31,203 nucleotides of DNA from JAKJEP01 sp964580995 (GTDB taxonomy: Bacteria; Planctomycetota; Phycisphaerae; Sedimentisphaerales; SM23-30): assembly GCA_964580995.1 (NCBI GenBank), contig CAZOMV010000070.1:1-31203 (forward strand), given 5' to 3'. The stretch's first letter is position 1; each line of letters opens with the position of its first letter. The notes below the pieces were generated by a model. It did not search any database and was not told where the DNA came from. It saw nothing but the letters and a program-made list of their open reading frames with translations. Below are positions 24,449 through 31,203 of the stretch, piece after piece. Both the position numbers and the translations under genes were made by a program.

Positions 24449-24598
24449 TTACCATTCAAACGTTTAAAAAAATAAGATTGACTCATTTGGCAATATTATG
24501 AATTTTACCATAAGCCCTTTTCAAGGTAAATAATAGTCTCACAGTCATTTTTTACATCACGTTAAAAAACTGAATTTCGCCTCCTAGGAGAAATAAAG

Positions 24599-24655
24599 GG
24601 GTCAGACTTCCAATGGCACTGTCATGTATAAATCATTGTTGTCTGACCCTTTTTT
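24599..24655. repeat. Short element bounded by a 9-bp perfect inverted repeat
   Basis: GGGTCAGAC (24599-24607) and GTCTGACCC (24641-24649) flank 33 bases and are followed by TTTTTT. A third copy of GTCTGACC stands at 23671-23678 on the other side of the WG-repeat gene. It could be a REP/MITE-like element or a transcription terminator read on the plus strand. Motifs of this type recur between genes in other bacterial genomes, but the family was not checked. Confidence 0.45.
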
Positions 24656-24689
24656 GTCCAAACACCCGTGGTATAGTGGTTCTTGCAAG

Positions 24690-24728
24690 AAAAAAACCAA
24701 GCGGCAAGATTGCCCTGCCGCCTGGCTT
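24690..24728 (-). terminator. Rho-independent terminator of gdhA
   Basis: Read on the minus strand, CCAGGCGGCA pairs with TGCCGCTTGG (one mismatch) around a nine-base loop and is followed by a run of seven T. It lies 25 bases after the glutamate dehydrogenase stop codon. Confidence 0.75.
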
Positions 24729-24752
24729 GATAACTAACTATGGAGCAAAGGA

Positions 24753-26090
24753 TTATACTAATCCCTGTGCCATCATCGCCCGGGCCACTTTCATGAAACC
24801 GGCAATATTGGCTCCGTTGATCAAGTTGCCCGGTGTGCCATATTCATCCGCCGCTTCTTTGGCAGCATTGAAAATATTCACCATTATCCGGTGCAACTGC
24901 TGATCCGTCTCTTCAAAGGTCCATTTCATCCGCTGGGAATTCTGGGCCATCTCCAGCCCGGAGGTGGCCACGCCGCCGGCATTGGCCGCTTTCCCCGGAC
25001 CAAACGATACCTTGTTATCCACAAACATCTTCGCCGCATCCGGTGTGCAGGGCATGTTCGCACCTTCGGCAACGGCGATACAGCCATTTTTGATGAGGGT
25101 TTTGGCGGCTGGGCCGTCAAGTTCGTTCTGGGTGGCGCTGGGTAGGGCGACATCGCACTTGACATTCCAGATGCCGGTGCAGCCTTCGGTGTAAGTGGCG
25201 TTTTTACGCTCTTTCACATACTCTTTAATGCGTTTGCGTTCTACTTCTTTGAGTTGTTTGACCAGGTCCAAATTAATGCCATCTTTATCATAGATGTAGC
25301 CGTTGGAATCGGACATGGCCAACACTTTAGCACCCATCTGGGTGGCTTTTTCATGGGCATAAATCGCGACATTCCCGGAGCCGGACACCACGACAGTCTT
25401 GCCCTCGAAGGAAGTGCCGCGTTCTTTGAGCATTTCTTCACAGAAATAGACGGTACCATAGCCGGTAGCTTCGGTGCGGACCAGCGAGCCGCCGTAATCG
25501 AGGCCTTTTCCGGTCAAAACACCGGTGAACAAGCCGGTCAGCTTCTTATACTGGCCGAACATGAAACCGATTTCACGACCGCCTACCCCGATATCGCCAG
25601 CGGGAACGTCGGTATCAGCTCCGATATGACGGTACAGCTCATTCATGAAACTTTGGCAAAAACGCATGATTTCAGCATCGGATTTGCCCTTGGGGTCGAA
25701 ATCCGAGCCGCCTTTACCGCCGCCCATCATCAGGCCGGTCAGCGAGTTCTTGAAAATCTGTTCAAAGCCGAGAAATTTGATAATGCCGATATAAACCGAG
25801 GGATGAAACCGGATTCCGCCTTTGTAAGGTCCCAGGGCAGAGTTGAACTCGATTCGGAAACCCCGGTTGACATGGACTTTACCATGATCGTCCTGCCAGG
25901 GAATACGGAAAAAGATCTGCCGTTCCGGTTCGACAATGCGTTCGAGTAAACCGGCGGCTTCAAACTCCGGATGTTTGCTGAACACCGGACGCAGGGAATC
26001 CAGGACTTCCTGTACCGCCTGATGAAATTCTGGCTCCCCGGCATTTCGGTTTTTAACGGCTTCCATTACACTTTCAACATATCTTGACAT
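24753..26090 (-). CDS. gdhA: NADP-type glutamate dehydrogenase
   Basis: 445 residues from the ATG at 26090, with GGAG seven bases upstream. The frame extends to 26159, but the longer start lacks a binding site, and 445 residues fit the hexameric bacterial enzyme. It converts 2-oxoglutarate and ammonium to glutamate. Substrate-site motifs are GGIRFHPSV, MGGGKGGSDFDPKGKSD (catalytic Lys) and GADTDVPAGDIGVGGREIG. The dinucleotide fold has VVSGSGNVAIYAHEKA and ends in SDSNG, as in the NADP-dependent E. coli type. It is divergent from an NrpR gene, which suggests nitrogen control. A terminator follows. Confidence 0.95.
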   Translation of the reverse strand: MSRYVESVMEAVKNRNAGEPEFHQAVQEVLDSLRPVFSKHPEFEAAGLLERIVEPERQIFFRIPWQDDHGKVHVNRGFRIEFNSALGPYKGGIRFHPSVYIGIIKFLGFEQIFKNSLTGLMMGGGKGGSDFDPKGKSDAEIMRFCQSFMNELYRHIGADTDVPAGDIGVGGREIGFMFGQYKKLTGLFTGVLTGKGLDYGGSLVRTEATGYGTVYFCEEMLKERGTSFEGKTVVVSGSGNVAIYAHEKATQMGAKVLAMSDSNGYIYDKDGINLDLVKQLKEVERKRIKEYVKERKNATYTEGCTGIWNVKCDVALPSATQNELDGPAAKTLIKNGCIAVAEGANMPCTPDAAKMFVDNKVSFGPGKAANAGGVATSGLEMAQNSQRMKWTFEETDQQLHRIMVNIFNAAKEAADEYGTPGNLINGANIAGFMKVARAMMAQGLV

Positions 26091-26301
26091 TTTTGGTCTC
26101 CATATTTTAGTAAAATCCAAATCAAACTTGTCACATACTATTTTTACGCTATAGGGCAATTACATGCCGGATAATATCAGAAAAGGCATTTTAAAAACAA
26201 TGGTAAATTTCCTAATATTTTCATAATTTTATTATATATCGATATTATTTTCCAATATTTGCATCCTCTTTATTGAAGGTTGGGCGGCGAAAAAAAATAT
26301 T

Positions 26302-26318
26302 ATACGGCAATATTGCCG
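26302..26318. promoter_or_regulatory. Putative NrpR operator 1 (palindrome)
   Basis: A perfect 14-bp palindrome CGGCAATATTGCCG (26305-26318) stands between gdhA and the NrpR gene. Its left arm ATACGGCAATA (26302-26312) is the exact reverse complement of the site at 26376-26386. Archaeal NrpR operators are also palindromic with two short GC-rich arms, but of different sequence. Confidence 0.5.
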
Positions 26319-26371
26319 GTTGCAATTTGGGTTCGATCCGATAAAATGAGGAGATAGCGTCCTTGGCTTTT

Positions 26372-26390
26372 GCCGTATTGCCGTATAAAA
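26372..26390 (+). promoter_or_regulatory. Putative NrpR promoter with operator 2
   Basis: GCCGTAT occurs twice (26372-26378 and 26380-26386), and the second copy overlaps a TATAAA -10-like sequence (26384-26389). A weak TTGGCT at 26363-26368 could be the -35 box. TATTGCCGTAT here is the inverted copy of the arm of operator 1. The layout suggests autoregulation of the regulator gene. Confidence 0.45.
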
Positions 26391-26433
26391 TAGCGAAAAA
26401 ACCAAATAAGACAGGTGTAATAAACAGCCCCCT

Positions 26434-27432
26434 ATGGATATCAATACGAAGCGAAAAATTTTAGCGATTTTGAAAGTTTTACAGCGAAATAACAAGCCGA
26501 TGGGCAGTGCTGCGATCAGCGAATGTCTGGGAGAATGGGGGATTGACCTGCAGGAGCGGATGATTCGGAACTATTTGAGCCTGACGGATGATGCGGGTTT
26601 GACGGTGAATCTGGGTAGGCGAGGGCGGATTATCACGAAAACCGGGCAGAAAGAGCTGGAAATCGGGGTGGCGATCGATAAGGTTGGATTTGTCGCAACT
26701 CGTGTGGATGAGCTAACTTATCGGATGAAGTTTGATGAAGAGGCTCTGACCGGCACCATTATCCTGAATGTTTCGATTCTTGCCCGGGATTCGTTCCGGC
26801 GGGCGCTGGCGGATATCATCCTGGCAGTGAAAGCTAAGCTGGGGATGGGTCAATATTTACGAATATTTGAGCCGGGGGAGACAATCCATGATATGCTGGT
26901 TCAGCCGGGGCAGGTCGCGGTAGGGACCCTTTGCAGCGTGACTCTGAATGGGGTGCTGCTGCGGAATGGGATTTCGATGATGAGCCGGTTTGGCGGGCTG
27001 CTGGAGATGAACGAGTGGATTCCGGTAAGGTTCAGCCAGATAATAAATTATGACGGTTCAACCCTGGATCCGATTGAGACGTTTATTAAAGGAAAAATGA
27101 CATCGGTGCGGCAGGCGGCGTTGACGGGGACGGGGACGATCGGGGCCAGTTTCCGGGAGATTCCGGCGGTGACGCTGGAGGCGACGCAGAAGATTCTACA
27201 AAGGCTTGAAAGCATTGGACTTGGGAGCGTTTTGATGGTGGGTAAGCCGAATCAGCCGCTGCTGGATATCCCGGTGGGGTACGGCAGGGTGGGGATTATC
27301 GTGGCTGGGGGGCTGAATCCGCTGGCGGCGGTGGAGGAGACGGGGATTGCGACCCAGAACCAGGCGATGCATAACATCTGCGATTTCAAGCAGATGCAAA
27401 CGATTGAGGCAGTTCAGCAGAAATATCTGTAA
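26434..27432 (+). CDS. nrpR: NrpR-type nitrogen-regulation transcriptional repressor
   Basis: 332 residues. A winged helix-turn-helix covers about residues 5-70 (RKILAILKVLQRNNKPMGSA, then AISECLGEWGIDLQERMIRN and LGRRGRIITKTGQKELE). One NrpR regulatory domain (DUF128) follows, with VGFVATRVDELTYRMKFDEE, then VGTLCSVTLNGVLLRNGISM and GFKPLAAVEE-like GLNPLAAVEETGIATQN near the end. In methanogens NrpR represses nitrogen-assimilation genes and is released by 2-oxoglutarate, and bacterial homologues are known. No ribosome binding site precedes the ATG, so it may be leaderless. It is divergent from gdhA, its likely target. Confidence 0.88.
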   Translation: MDINTKRKILAILKVLQRNNKPMGSAAISECLGEWGIDLQERMIRNYLSLTDDAGLTVNLGRRGRIITKTGQKELEIGVAIDKVGFVATRVDELTYRMKFDEEALTGTIILNVSILARDSFRRALADIILAVKAKLGMGQYLRIFEPGETIHDMLVQPGQVAVGTLCSVTLNGVLLRNGISMMSRFGGLLEMNEWIPVRFSQIINYDGSTLDPIETFIKGKMTSVRQAALTGTGTIGASFREIPAVTLEATQKILQRLESIGLGSVLMVGKPNQPLLDIPVGYGRVGIIVAGGLNPLAAVEETGIATQNQAMHNICDFKQMQTIEAVQQKYL

Positions 27433-27505
27433 GGCAGGCAAGGGCCTCAAGGACCATTCTCGCGTCGCGAGGGAGAGAAGCCCTGTTTACCGAATTTTGA
27501 GTTTT

Positions 27506-27598
27506 GGAAATTGTCGTAAGTCGTTATTTTTGGATTGGGGAAATTGATGTAAGTGCTTATTTTTGATTTTAGGAAAATGATGTAAGTGTTTATTTTGC
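27506..27598. repeat. Three-copy 33-bp tandem repeat
   Basis: Cores begin at 27506, 27539 and 27572, exactly 33 bp apart. Each reads GGAAATTGTCGTAAGTCG, GGAAATTGATGTAAGTGC or GGAAAATGATGTAAGTGT, followed by TTATTT. The period is a multiple of three, which makes an artificial repeated peptide on the minus strand. There is no unique spacer, so this is not a CRISPR array. Confidence 0.75.
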
Positions 27599-27835
27599 GT
27601 GGGAGAGAGATAGCGTGATGGCGTGATATATAGTCCGATAACTGCATTAATATAGGATGATTGGGTAAGATTTAAGGGCATATTTGGTAAAGTTTAACGG
27701 TTAGGTTGAGTTGGTAAATGTTGAAGAAAGTATAGTAAAAGATGAAGAAAGTGATATAAAAGTAGAGCAAAAGGCGCGTAAAGTTGGGTAAAAGTGTGGT
27801 AAAAGTGAATGGTATTGGCACGTGAAAATAAGATA

Positions 27836-28060
27836 GTTATCAGTTATTGGTTATCAGTTATCAGTGAATAGAGGAATGAGGAAGTTGCCCAGATTAACAG
27901 GGGGAAAATAGTCGGACAAACCCGACAAATCGGACAGGCCGGACGGGGAGGGGGGAAGAAAATTACGAATTATGAATTACGAATTAAAAAATGGTTATCA
28001 GTTATCGGTTATTGGTTATCAGCTCAGGCAAAACGGGCAGGGCGGACAAATCGGACGGGG
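27836..28060. repeat. Clustered GTTATCAGTTAT / ATTACGAATTA / CGGACAAATCGGAC repeats
   Basis: Two blocks of GTTATCAGTTATTGGTTATC-like words lie at 27836-27865 and 27993-28022. Direct AATTACGAATT copies are at 27961-27986. CGGACAAA-type words are at 27912-27948 and 28042-28060. The three word families alternate in order. They are non-coding, and the purpose is unknown. Confidence 0.6.
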
Positions 28061-28225
28061 CGAACGAGGGATAAATTACGAGAAGAATCACTATCAACCC
28101 GGCCAGATGAAGAAGGAAGAGGGGATGACAGCGGTTGGGGGCGGGGGCTGGAATTATGGGGGCAGGAATTTCCAGGAGGGAAAAGACAGGGATTCCGGGG
28201 ATCCTAGTCAAGGGACAGATTTTGG

Positions 28226-28254
28226 TTGCAGAGGGATGGGGAGGGTGGTATAAT
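28226..28254 (+). promoter_or_regulatory. Candidate promoter of the BspA-like surface protein gene
   Basis: TTGCAG (28226-28231) and TATAAT (28249-28254) are separated by exactly 17 bases, and TGG precedes TATAAT as in an extended -10 element. It would give a leader of about 210 bases before the ATG at 28472. Confidence 0.45.
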
Positions 28255-28471
28255 GAAAGCTCAGAAAATGATGGGATATTTGTGATTTTACGGTAGCAGG
28301 CAGCTCGGTCAGGAAGATTAGCTGGATGCTGTGTTTGTATGGTTTGATGGTAAAGGATTGATTGGTAATAAGTTATGGTGATTTTGGGAGAAATAAGCCT
28401 GAATCCGGGGCCTTTGGAAAGGTTGGGACGGGTTGGGAAATAAAGAGATTAGATTGAGATTGGAGGTTATG

Positions 28472-30919
28472 ATGAAGAGTAAGGGTGTGTTTTTGGCGGT
28501 TATGCTGGGGGTGGTTCTGGGGGCATTCAGTCTTTCCCTGGCTGCTTGCCCCCAGGCAGATGTAAGCGGGGATTATTTTGTCAATTTCGAAGATTATGCG
28601 GGGCTGGCGGTGTGGTGGCTGGAGGATTGCAATTCCCTCAACGACTTTTGTGCGGGGGCGGATTTTGACTCCTCCGGCCTGGTGGAGCCGAACGACCTGT
28701 TCATCCTGGCCAGCTACTGGCTGGAACCATGCAACGACGACGCCTTCGTAACGACCTGGAACACGAGTCTCGGTATCAGCACGACGGTCACCCTGGGACT
28801 AGCTGGTGAGGTGGATGCTTATATTGACTGGGGGGACGGCAGCCCCGCCCAACATGTCACCGAACCCGGCCCGCACACACACGACTACGGTGTGGATGGG
28901 GTCTATACCGTCTCGGTTACCGGCCGTGTGACGGAGTTCAACAGCTATGATCATTACTGGGATAATCCAAACATCGAGGATCCCAACTCCGAGCGAGCAA
29001 AGCTGGTGCGTGTTGATAACTGGGGGCAACTGGGCTTCGTCAACATGACCTACGCATTCTATGGGTGCACGAACCTCGTTTCCGTTCCGGCCACCCTGGA
29101 GGGGATGGAAGCCGTCACCGACATGAGCTACATGTTCTGCGAGGCAACATCGTTCAATGGGAATCTCAGCGGCTGGGATACCTCCCACGTTACCCATATG
29201 ACCGGGATGTTCGCGATGGCGGAGTCGTTCAACCAGGACATCGGTGGCTGGAACACATCCAATGTCATTATCATGAGTGTGATGTTTTCCTATGCGTCGG
29301 CCTTCAACGGGAATATCGGAGGTTGGGACACCTCCCACGTCCTCTGCATGGACTACATGTTTTACCATGCGTCAGCATTCAATCAGAATATTGGTGACTG
29401 GGATATTTCCAGCGTCATGGACATGAGCAATATGTTTGGATATGCATCGGCGTTCAATGGAAATATCGGCGGTTGGAATACTTCCAGTGTCTTGTCCATG
29501 AACCGAATGTTCGATGGTGCGTTATCGTTCGACCAGCCAATCGGTGATTGGGATACCTGCCGCGTTACCAACATGGACTATATGTTTTATAATGCGGAGT
29601 CGTTCAACCAGGACATCGGTGACTGGAATACTTCCAGTGTCTTGTCCATGTACCGAATGTTCGATAGTGCATTATCGTTCGACCAGCCAATAGGCCGTTG
29701 GGATACCTCCCGTGTCACCAACATGAGCCATATGTTCTACCATGCGCCGACATTCAACCAACCACTCAGCGGCTGGAATACCGCCAGCGTTACCGACATG
29801 AGCAGTATGTTCCAAGGGGCAGTTGCATTCAACGGTGACATCGGCGGCTGGGATACTTCCCATGTGATCACCATGAGCTATATGTTTTACAATGCGCTGG
29901 CCTTCGACCAGGCAATCGGCAACTGGAATACTGCCAGCGTAACCGACATGAGCTGGATGTTCTGGAATGCGTCGTCATTCAACCAGGACATCGGTGACTG
30001 GGATACCTCTGGCGTCACCAGAATGAGCGGAATGTTCCGCGGTGCCTCTGCATTCAACGGTGATATCGGTGGCTGGAATACCTCTAGCGTTATCTACATG
30101 AATCTTATGTTCCGCTGGGCATCGTCCTTTAACCGGGATATCAGTGGCTGGGATACCTCCCATGTCACCGATATGGGCTGGATGTTTCTTAATGCAGGGA
30201 CCTTCAACCAGCCAATCGGCGACTGGAATACGTCCCGTGTGACCGATATGAGCAGAATGTTCGAAAATGCATCGTCATTCAATCAGGACATCGGCGGCTG
30301 GAACACTTCGAATGTTACTGGCATGAGCGAGATGTTTCTTAATGCAGGGTCCTTCAACCAGCCAATCGGTAGCTGGGATACTTCCCGTGTCACCGGTATG
30401 AAAAGTATGTTCGAAAATGCCTTGTCATTCAATCAGGACATCGGTGGCTGGGATACCTCCGCTGTTATTGGCATAAGTTCAATGTTCAAAAATGCATCAA
30501 AGTTCAACCAAAATATTGGCGGCTGGGATACCTCCAACGTCGCCAATATGTGCCAGATGTTCGAAGGTGCGTATGCGTTTAACCAGCCCATCGGTGGCTG
30601 GGATATTTCCCACGTCGCCGACATGCAAAGTATGTTCAAAGATGCGTGTGCCTTCAACCAAGACATCGGCGGTTGGAATACCTCCGGTGTTACCAATATG
30701 TACGAGATGTTCTACGGTGCAACGGCGTTTAACCAGCCCATTAGCGGTTGGAACACCTCCGGCGTTACAGACATGCGCCGGATGTTCAGTTATGCATCGG
30801 CATTTAATCAGAACCTGTCCGGATGGTGCGTAAAAAAGATTCTTTCTAAGCCGATTGATTTCGATGCCGGCGCCAGCAGTTGGGTGCTGCCGCGGCCGGT
30901 GTGGGGGACGTGTCCATGA
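28472..30919 (+). CDS. Secreted BspA/DUF285-repeat surface protein with EF-hand and PKD-like modules
   Basis: 815 residues from the second of two adjacent ATGs, which is better spaced from GGAGG (28462-28466); the first, at 28469, adds one Met. A signal peptide ends near LSLAAC26, which also fits a lipobox. Residues 27-90 are two dockerin-like EF-hand segments (DVSGDYFVNFEDYAGLAVWW and DFDSSGLVEPNDLFILASYW). Residues 90-165 resemble a PKD domain (YIDWGDGSPAQHV...GVYTVSVTG). From residue 215 there are 23 consecutive 25-residue repeats of the pattern VTxMSxMFxxAxxFNQDIGG W-D/N-TSx, the DUF285/BspA type. The end is FDAGASSWVLPRPVWGTCP. It is probably a surface or matrix protein for binding. Cargo status in the type II system is possible but untested. 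Confidence 0.88.
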   Translation: MKSKGVFLAVMLGVVLGAFSLSLAACPQADVSGDYFVNFEDYAGLAVWWLEDCNSLNDFCAGADFDSSGLVEPNDLFILASYWLEPCNDDAFVTTWNTSLGISTTVTLGLAGEVDAYIDWGDGSPAQHVTEPGPHTHDYGVDGVYTVSVTGRVTEFNSYDHYWDNPNIEDPNSERAKLVRVDNWGQLGFVNMTYAFYGCTNLVSVPATLEGMEAVTDMSYMFCEATSFNGNLSGWDTSHVTHMTGMFAMAESFNQDIGGWNTSNVIIMSVMFSYASAFNGNIGGWDTSHVLCMDYMFYHASAFNQNIGDWDISSVMDMSNMFGYASAFNGNIGGWNTSSVLSMNRMFDGALSFDQPIGDWDTCRVTNMDYMFYNAESFNQDIGDWNTSSVLSMYRMFDSALSFDQPIGRWDTSRVTNMSHMFYHAPTFNQPLSGWNTASVTDMSSMFQGAVAFNGDIGGWDTSHVITMSYMFYNALAFDQAIGNWNTASVTDMSWMFWNASSFNQDIGDWDTSGVTRMSGMFRGASAFNGDIGGWNTSSVIYMNLMFRWASSFNRDISGWDTSHVTDMGWMFLNAGTFNQPIGDWNTSRVTDMSRMFENASSFNQDIGGWNTSNVTGMSEMFLNAGSFNQPIGSWDTSRVTGMKSMFENALSFNQDIGGWDTSAVIGISSMFKNASKFNQNIGGWDTSNVANMCQMFEGAYAFNQPIGGWDISHVADMQSMFKDACAFNQDIGGWNTSGVTNMYEMFYGATAFNQPISGWNTSGVTDMRRMFSYASAFNQNLSGWCVKKILSKPIDFDAGASSWVLPRPVWGTCP
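29114..30838 (+). repeat. 23 in-frame 75-bp coding repeats
   Basis: Each unit encodes 25 residues with MF, F-N/D-Q/G and W-D/N-T-S at fixed places. Units differ in sequence, mainly at third positions and at the two variable residues after MF, so the array is old or under selection for diversity. An alternation between FNQDIGGW, FNQPIGDW and FNGDIGGW subtypes is visible, which hints at expansion by multi-unit duplication. Confidence 0.85.
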
Positions 30920-30923
30920 GGGG

Positions 30924-31203
30924 ATGCTGGCTGGTTTGAAAGTGGGAACGGGAAGAACACCTCCCTGCTGGAAGGCAGGAAGGTGCCACCCGGTATGGGA
31001 AGGTATTGCCCATTATGCGGGGTGGGATTTTACGGAGGGGGATGGGGATGGGGCGGATTGGAGGATGGTGCGGGAGGGGGAGGATTATCCGCGGCTGGGG
31101 TGGCAGGAGGTGTATAGGGGGGATATTGCGGGGTTGTATGGGGTGGATATGGAGGATCTGCTGGAGGTGGCGGGGAACTGGCTGGAGGAGGGGTGTCCGG
31201 CGG
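30924..31203 (+). CDS. C-terminal part of an EF-hand (dockerin-like) surface protein, runs off the window
   Basis: An open frame from the ATG at 30924 continues to the window end (93 codons). It has no signal peptide. The readable part includes HYAGWDFTEGDGDGADWRMV, EGEDYPRLGWQEVYRGDIAG and LYGVDMEDLLEVAGNWLEEG, the pattern that closes many Phycisphaerae surface proteins (a W...YPRLGW segment, then an EF-hand/dockerin-like module). The first 30 codons look unrelated and Cys/Pro-rich. It is more likely a displaced C-terminal fragment (pseudogene) than an independent gene. Its codons are strongly biased to GGG, GAG and GTG, unlike the secretion operon. Confidence 0.5.
   Translation, partial: MLAGLKVGTGRTPPCWKAGRCHPVWEGIAHYAGWDFTEGDGDGADWRMVREGEDYPRLGWQEVYRGDIAGLYGVDMEDLLEVAGNWLEEGCPA

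Larger units (their letters stand above)
27433..28471. other. Repeat-rich non-coding region, no credible gene
   Basis: About 1 kb without a supportable gene; the open frames here are short and low-complexity. It contains a 33-bp tandem repeat (27506-27598), then a purine-rich stretch with recurring GTAAA (about 27660-27811). Two clusters of GTTATCAGTTAT-like words (27836-27865, 27993-28022) and ATTACGAATTA-type direct repeats (27961-27986) follow. Two runs of CGGACAAATCGGAC-like words (27912-27948, 28042-28060) and a G-rich block (28117-28250) leading into a promoter-like sequence complete it. The mixture looks like decayed intergenic repeats. Confidence 0.6.

Noticed and set aside
24581..24590. 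CTCCTAGGAG palindrome as an operator
   Set aside because: A 10-bp palindrome alone, far from either start codon and without a second copy, is not enough evidence.
25254..25949. 231-codon open frame on the plus strand
   Set aside because: It is antisense to gdhA, whose motifs are unmistakable; the frame is a composition effect.
27506..27598. 33-bp repeats considered as a CRISPR or as a coding gene on the minus strand
   Set aside because: There are no spacers between copies, and the minus-strand frames have no start signals and only repeat-derived sequence.
27972..28253. 93-codon plus-strand frame
   Set aside because: It translates the GTTATC and CGGACAAA repeats and a G-rich block; no ribosome binding site and no recognisable protein.
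28799..29368. 189-codon minus-strand frame and several shorter ones across the repeat array
   Set aside because: They are reverse readings of the 75-bp coding repeats; their own repeats follow from the real gene.
29114..30838. Regular 75-bp repeats considered as a CRISPR array
   Set aside because: The whole unit is coding and there are no conserved short repeats with unique spacers.

Overview
The window looks like a chromosomal segment of a planctomycete, most likely of the Phycisphaerae/Sedimentisphaerales type. The basis is the EF-hand (dockerin-like) modules of the form GDYFVN...WWLEDC and GVDMEDLLEVAGNWLEEGCP, the complete planctomycete-style type II secretion operon, a bacterial NrpR regulator and very large multidomain secreted proteins. 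This assignment rests on recalled family patterns, not on a database search. No rRNA, tRNA or CRISPR array was found.

Layout. 1-182: 3' end of a group II intron (domains V and VI). 298-1708 (minus): an ECF sigma factor, a small membrane protein placed like an anti-sigma factor, and a membrane-anchored CpxP/Spy-like protein, all overlapping. 1935-14569 (plus): one tightly packed operon of a Spy-like secreted protein, then type II secretion genes in the order E-F-G-H-I-J-K-L-M-C-D, a 41-codon small ORF and an AraC-family regulator. 14648-20423: a 1390-residue secreted M4 (thermolysin-like) metalloprotease, flanked on both sides by two paralogous small acidic proteins of unknown function. 20540-20961: an internally deleted IS1380-like element with both inverted ends. 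21028-24448 (minus): a WG-repeat protein and a fusion of a KaiC-like domain with a PEP-synthase-type ATP-binding domain. 24753-27432: NADP-type glutamate dehydrogenase divergent from an NrpR nitrogen regulator, with a palindrome and related half-sites between them. 27433-28471: about 1 kb of non-coding, repeat-rich DNA with a 33-bp tandem repeat. 28472-30919: a secreted protein with an EF-hand module, a PKD-like domain and 23 consecutive 25-residue BspA/DUF285 repeats. 30924-end: the C-terminal part of another EF-hand type surface protein.

How the genes may work together. The type II system would export folded proteins across the outer membrane. The M4 protease is the obvious local candidate cargo, and the BspA-like protein is another possible one. 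The two Spy-like proteins at the divergent sigma/secretion boundary suggest coupling of secretion to an envelope-state signal. The NrpR-gdhA pair is a separate nitrogen-assimilation unit. The most interesting undescribed items are the paralogous protein pair bracketing the protease, the sigma/Spy-like module joined to the secretion operon, the KaiC-like/ATP-grasp fusion with a missing Walker A motif, and the putative NrpR operators.
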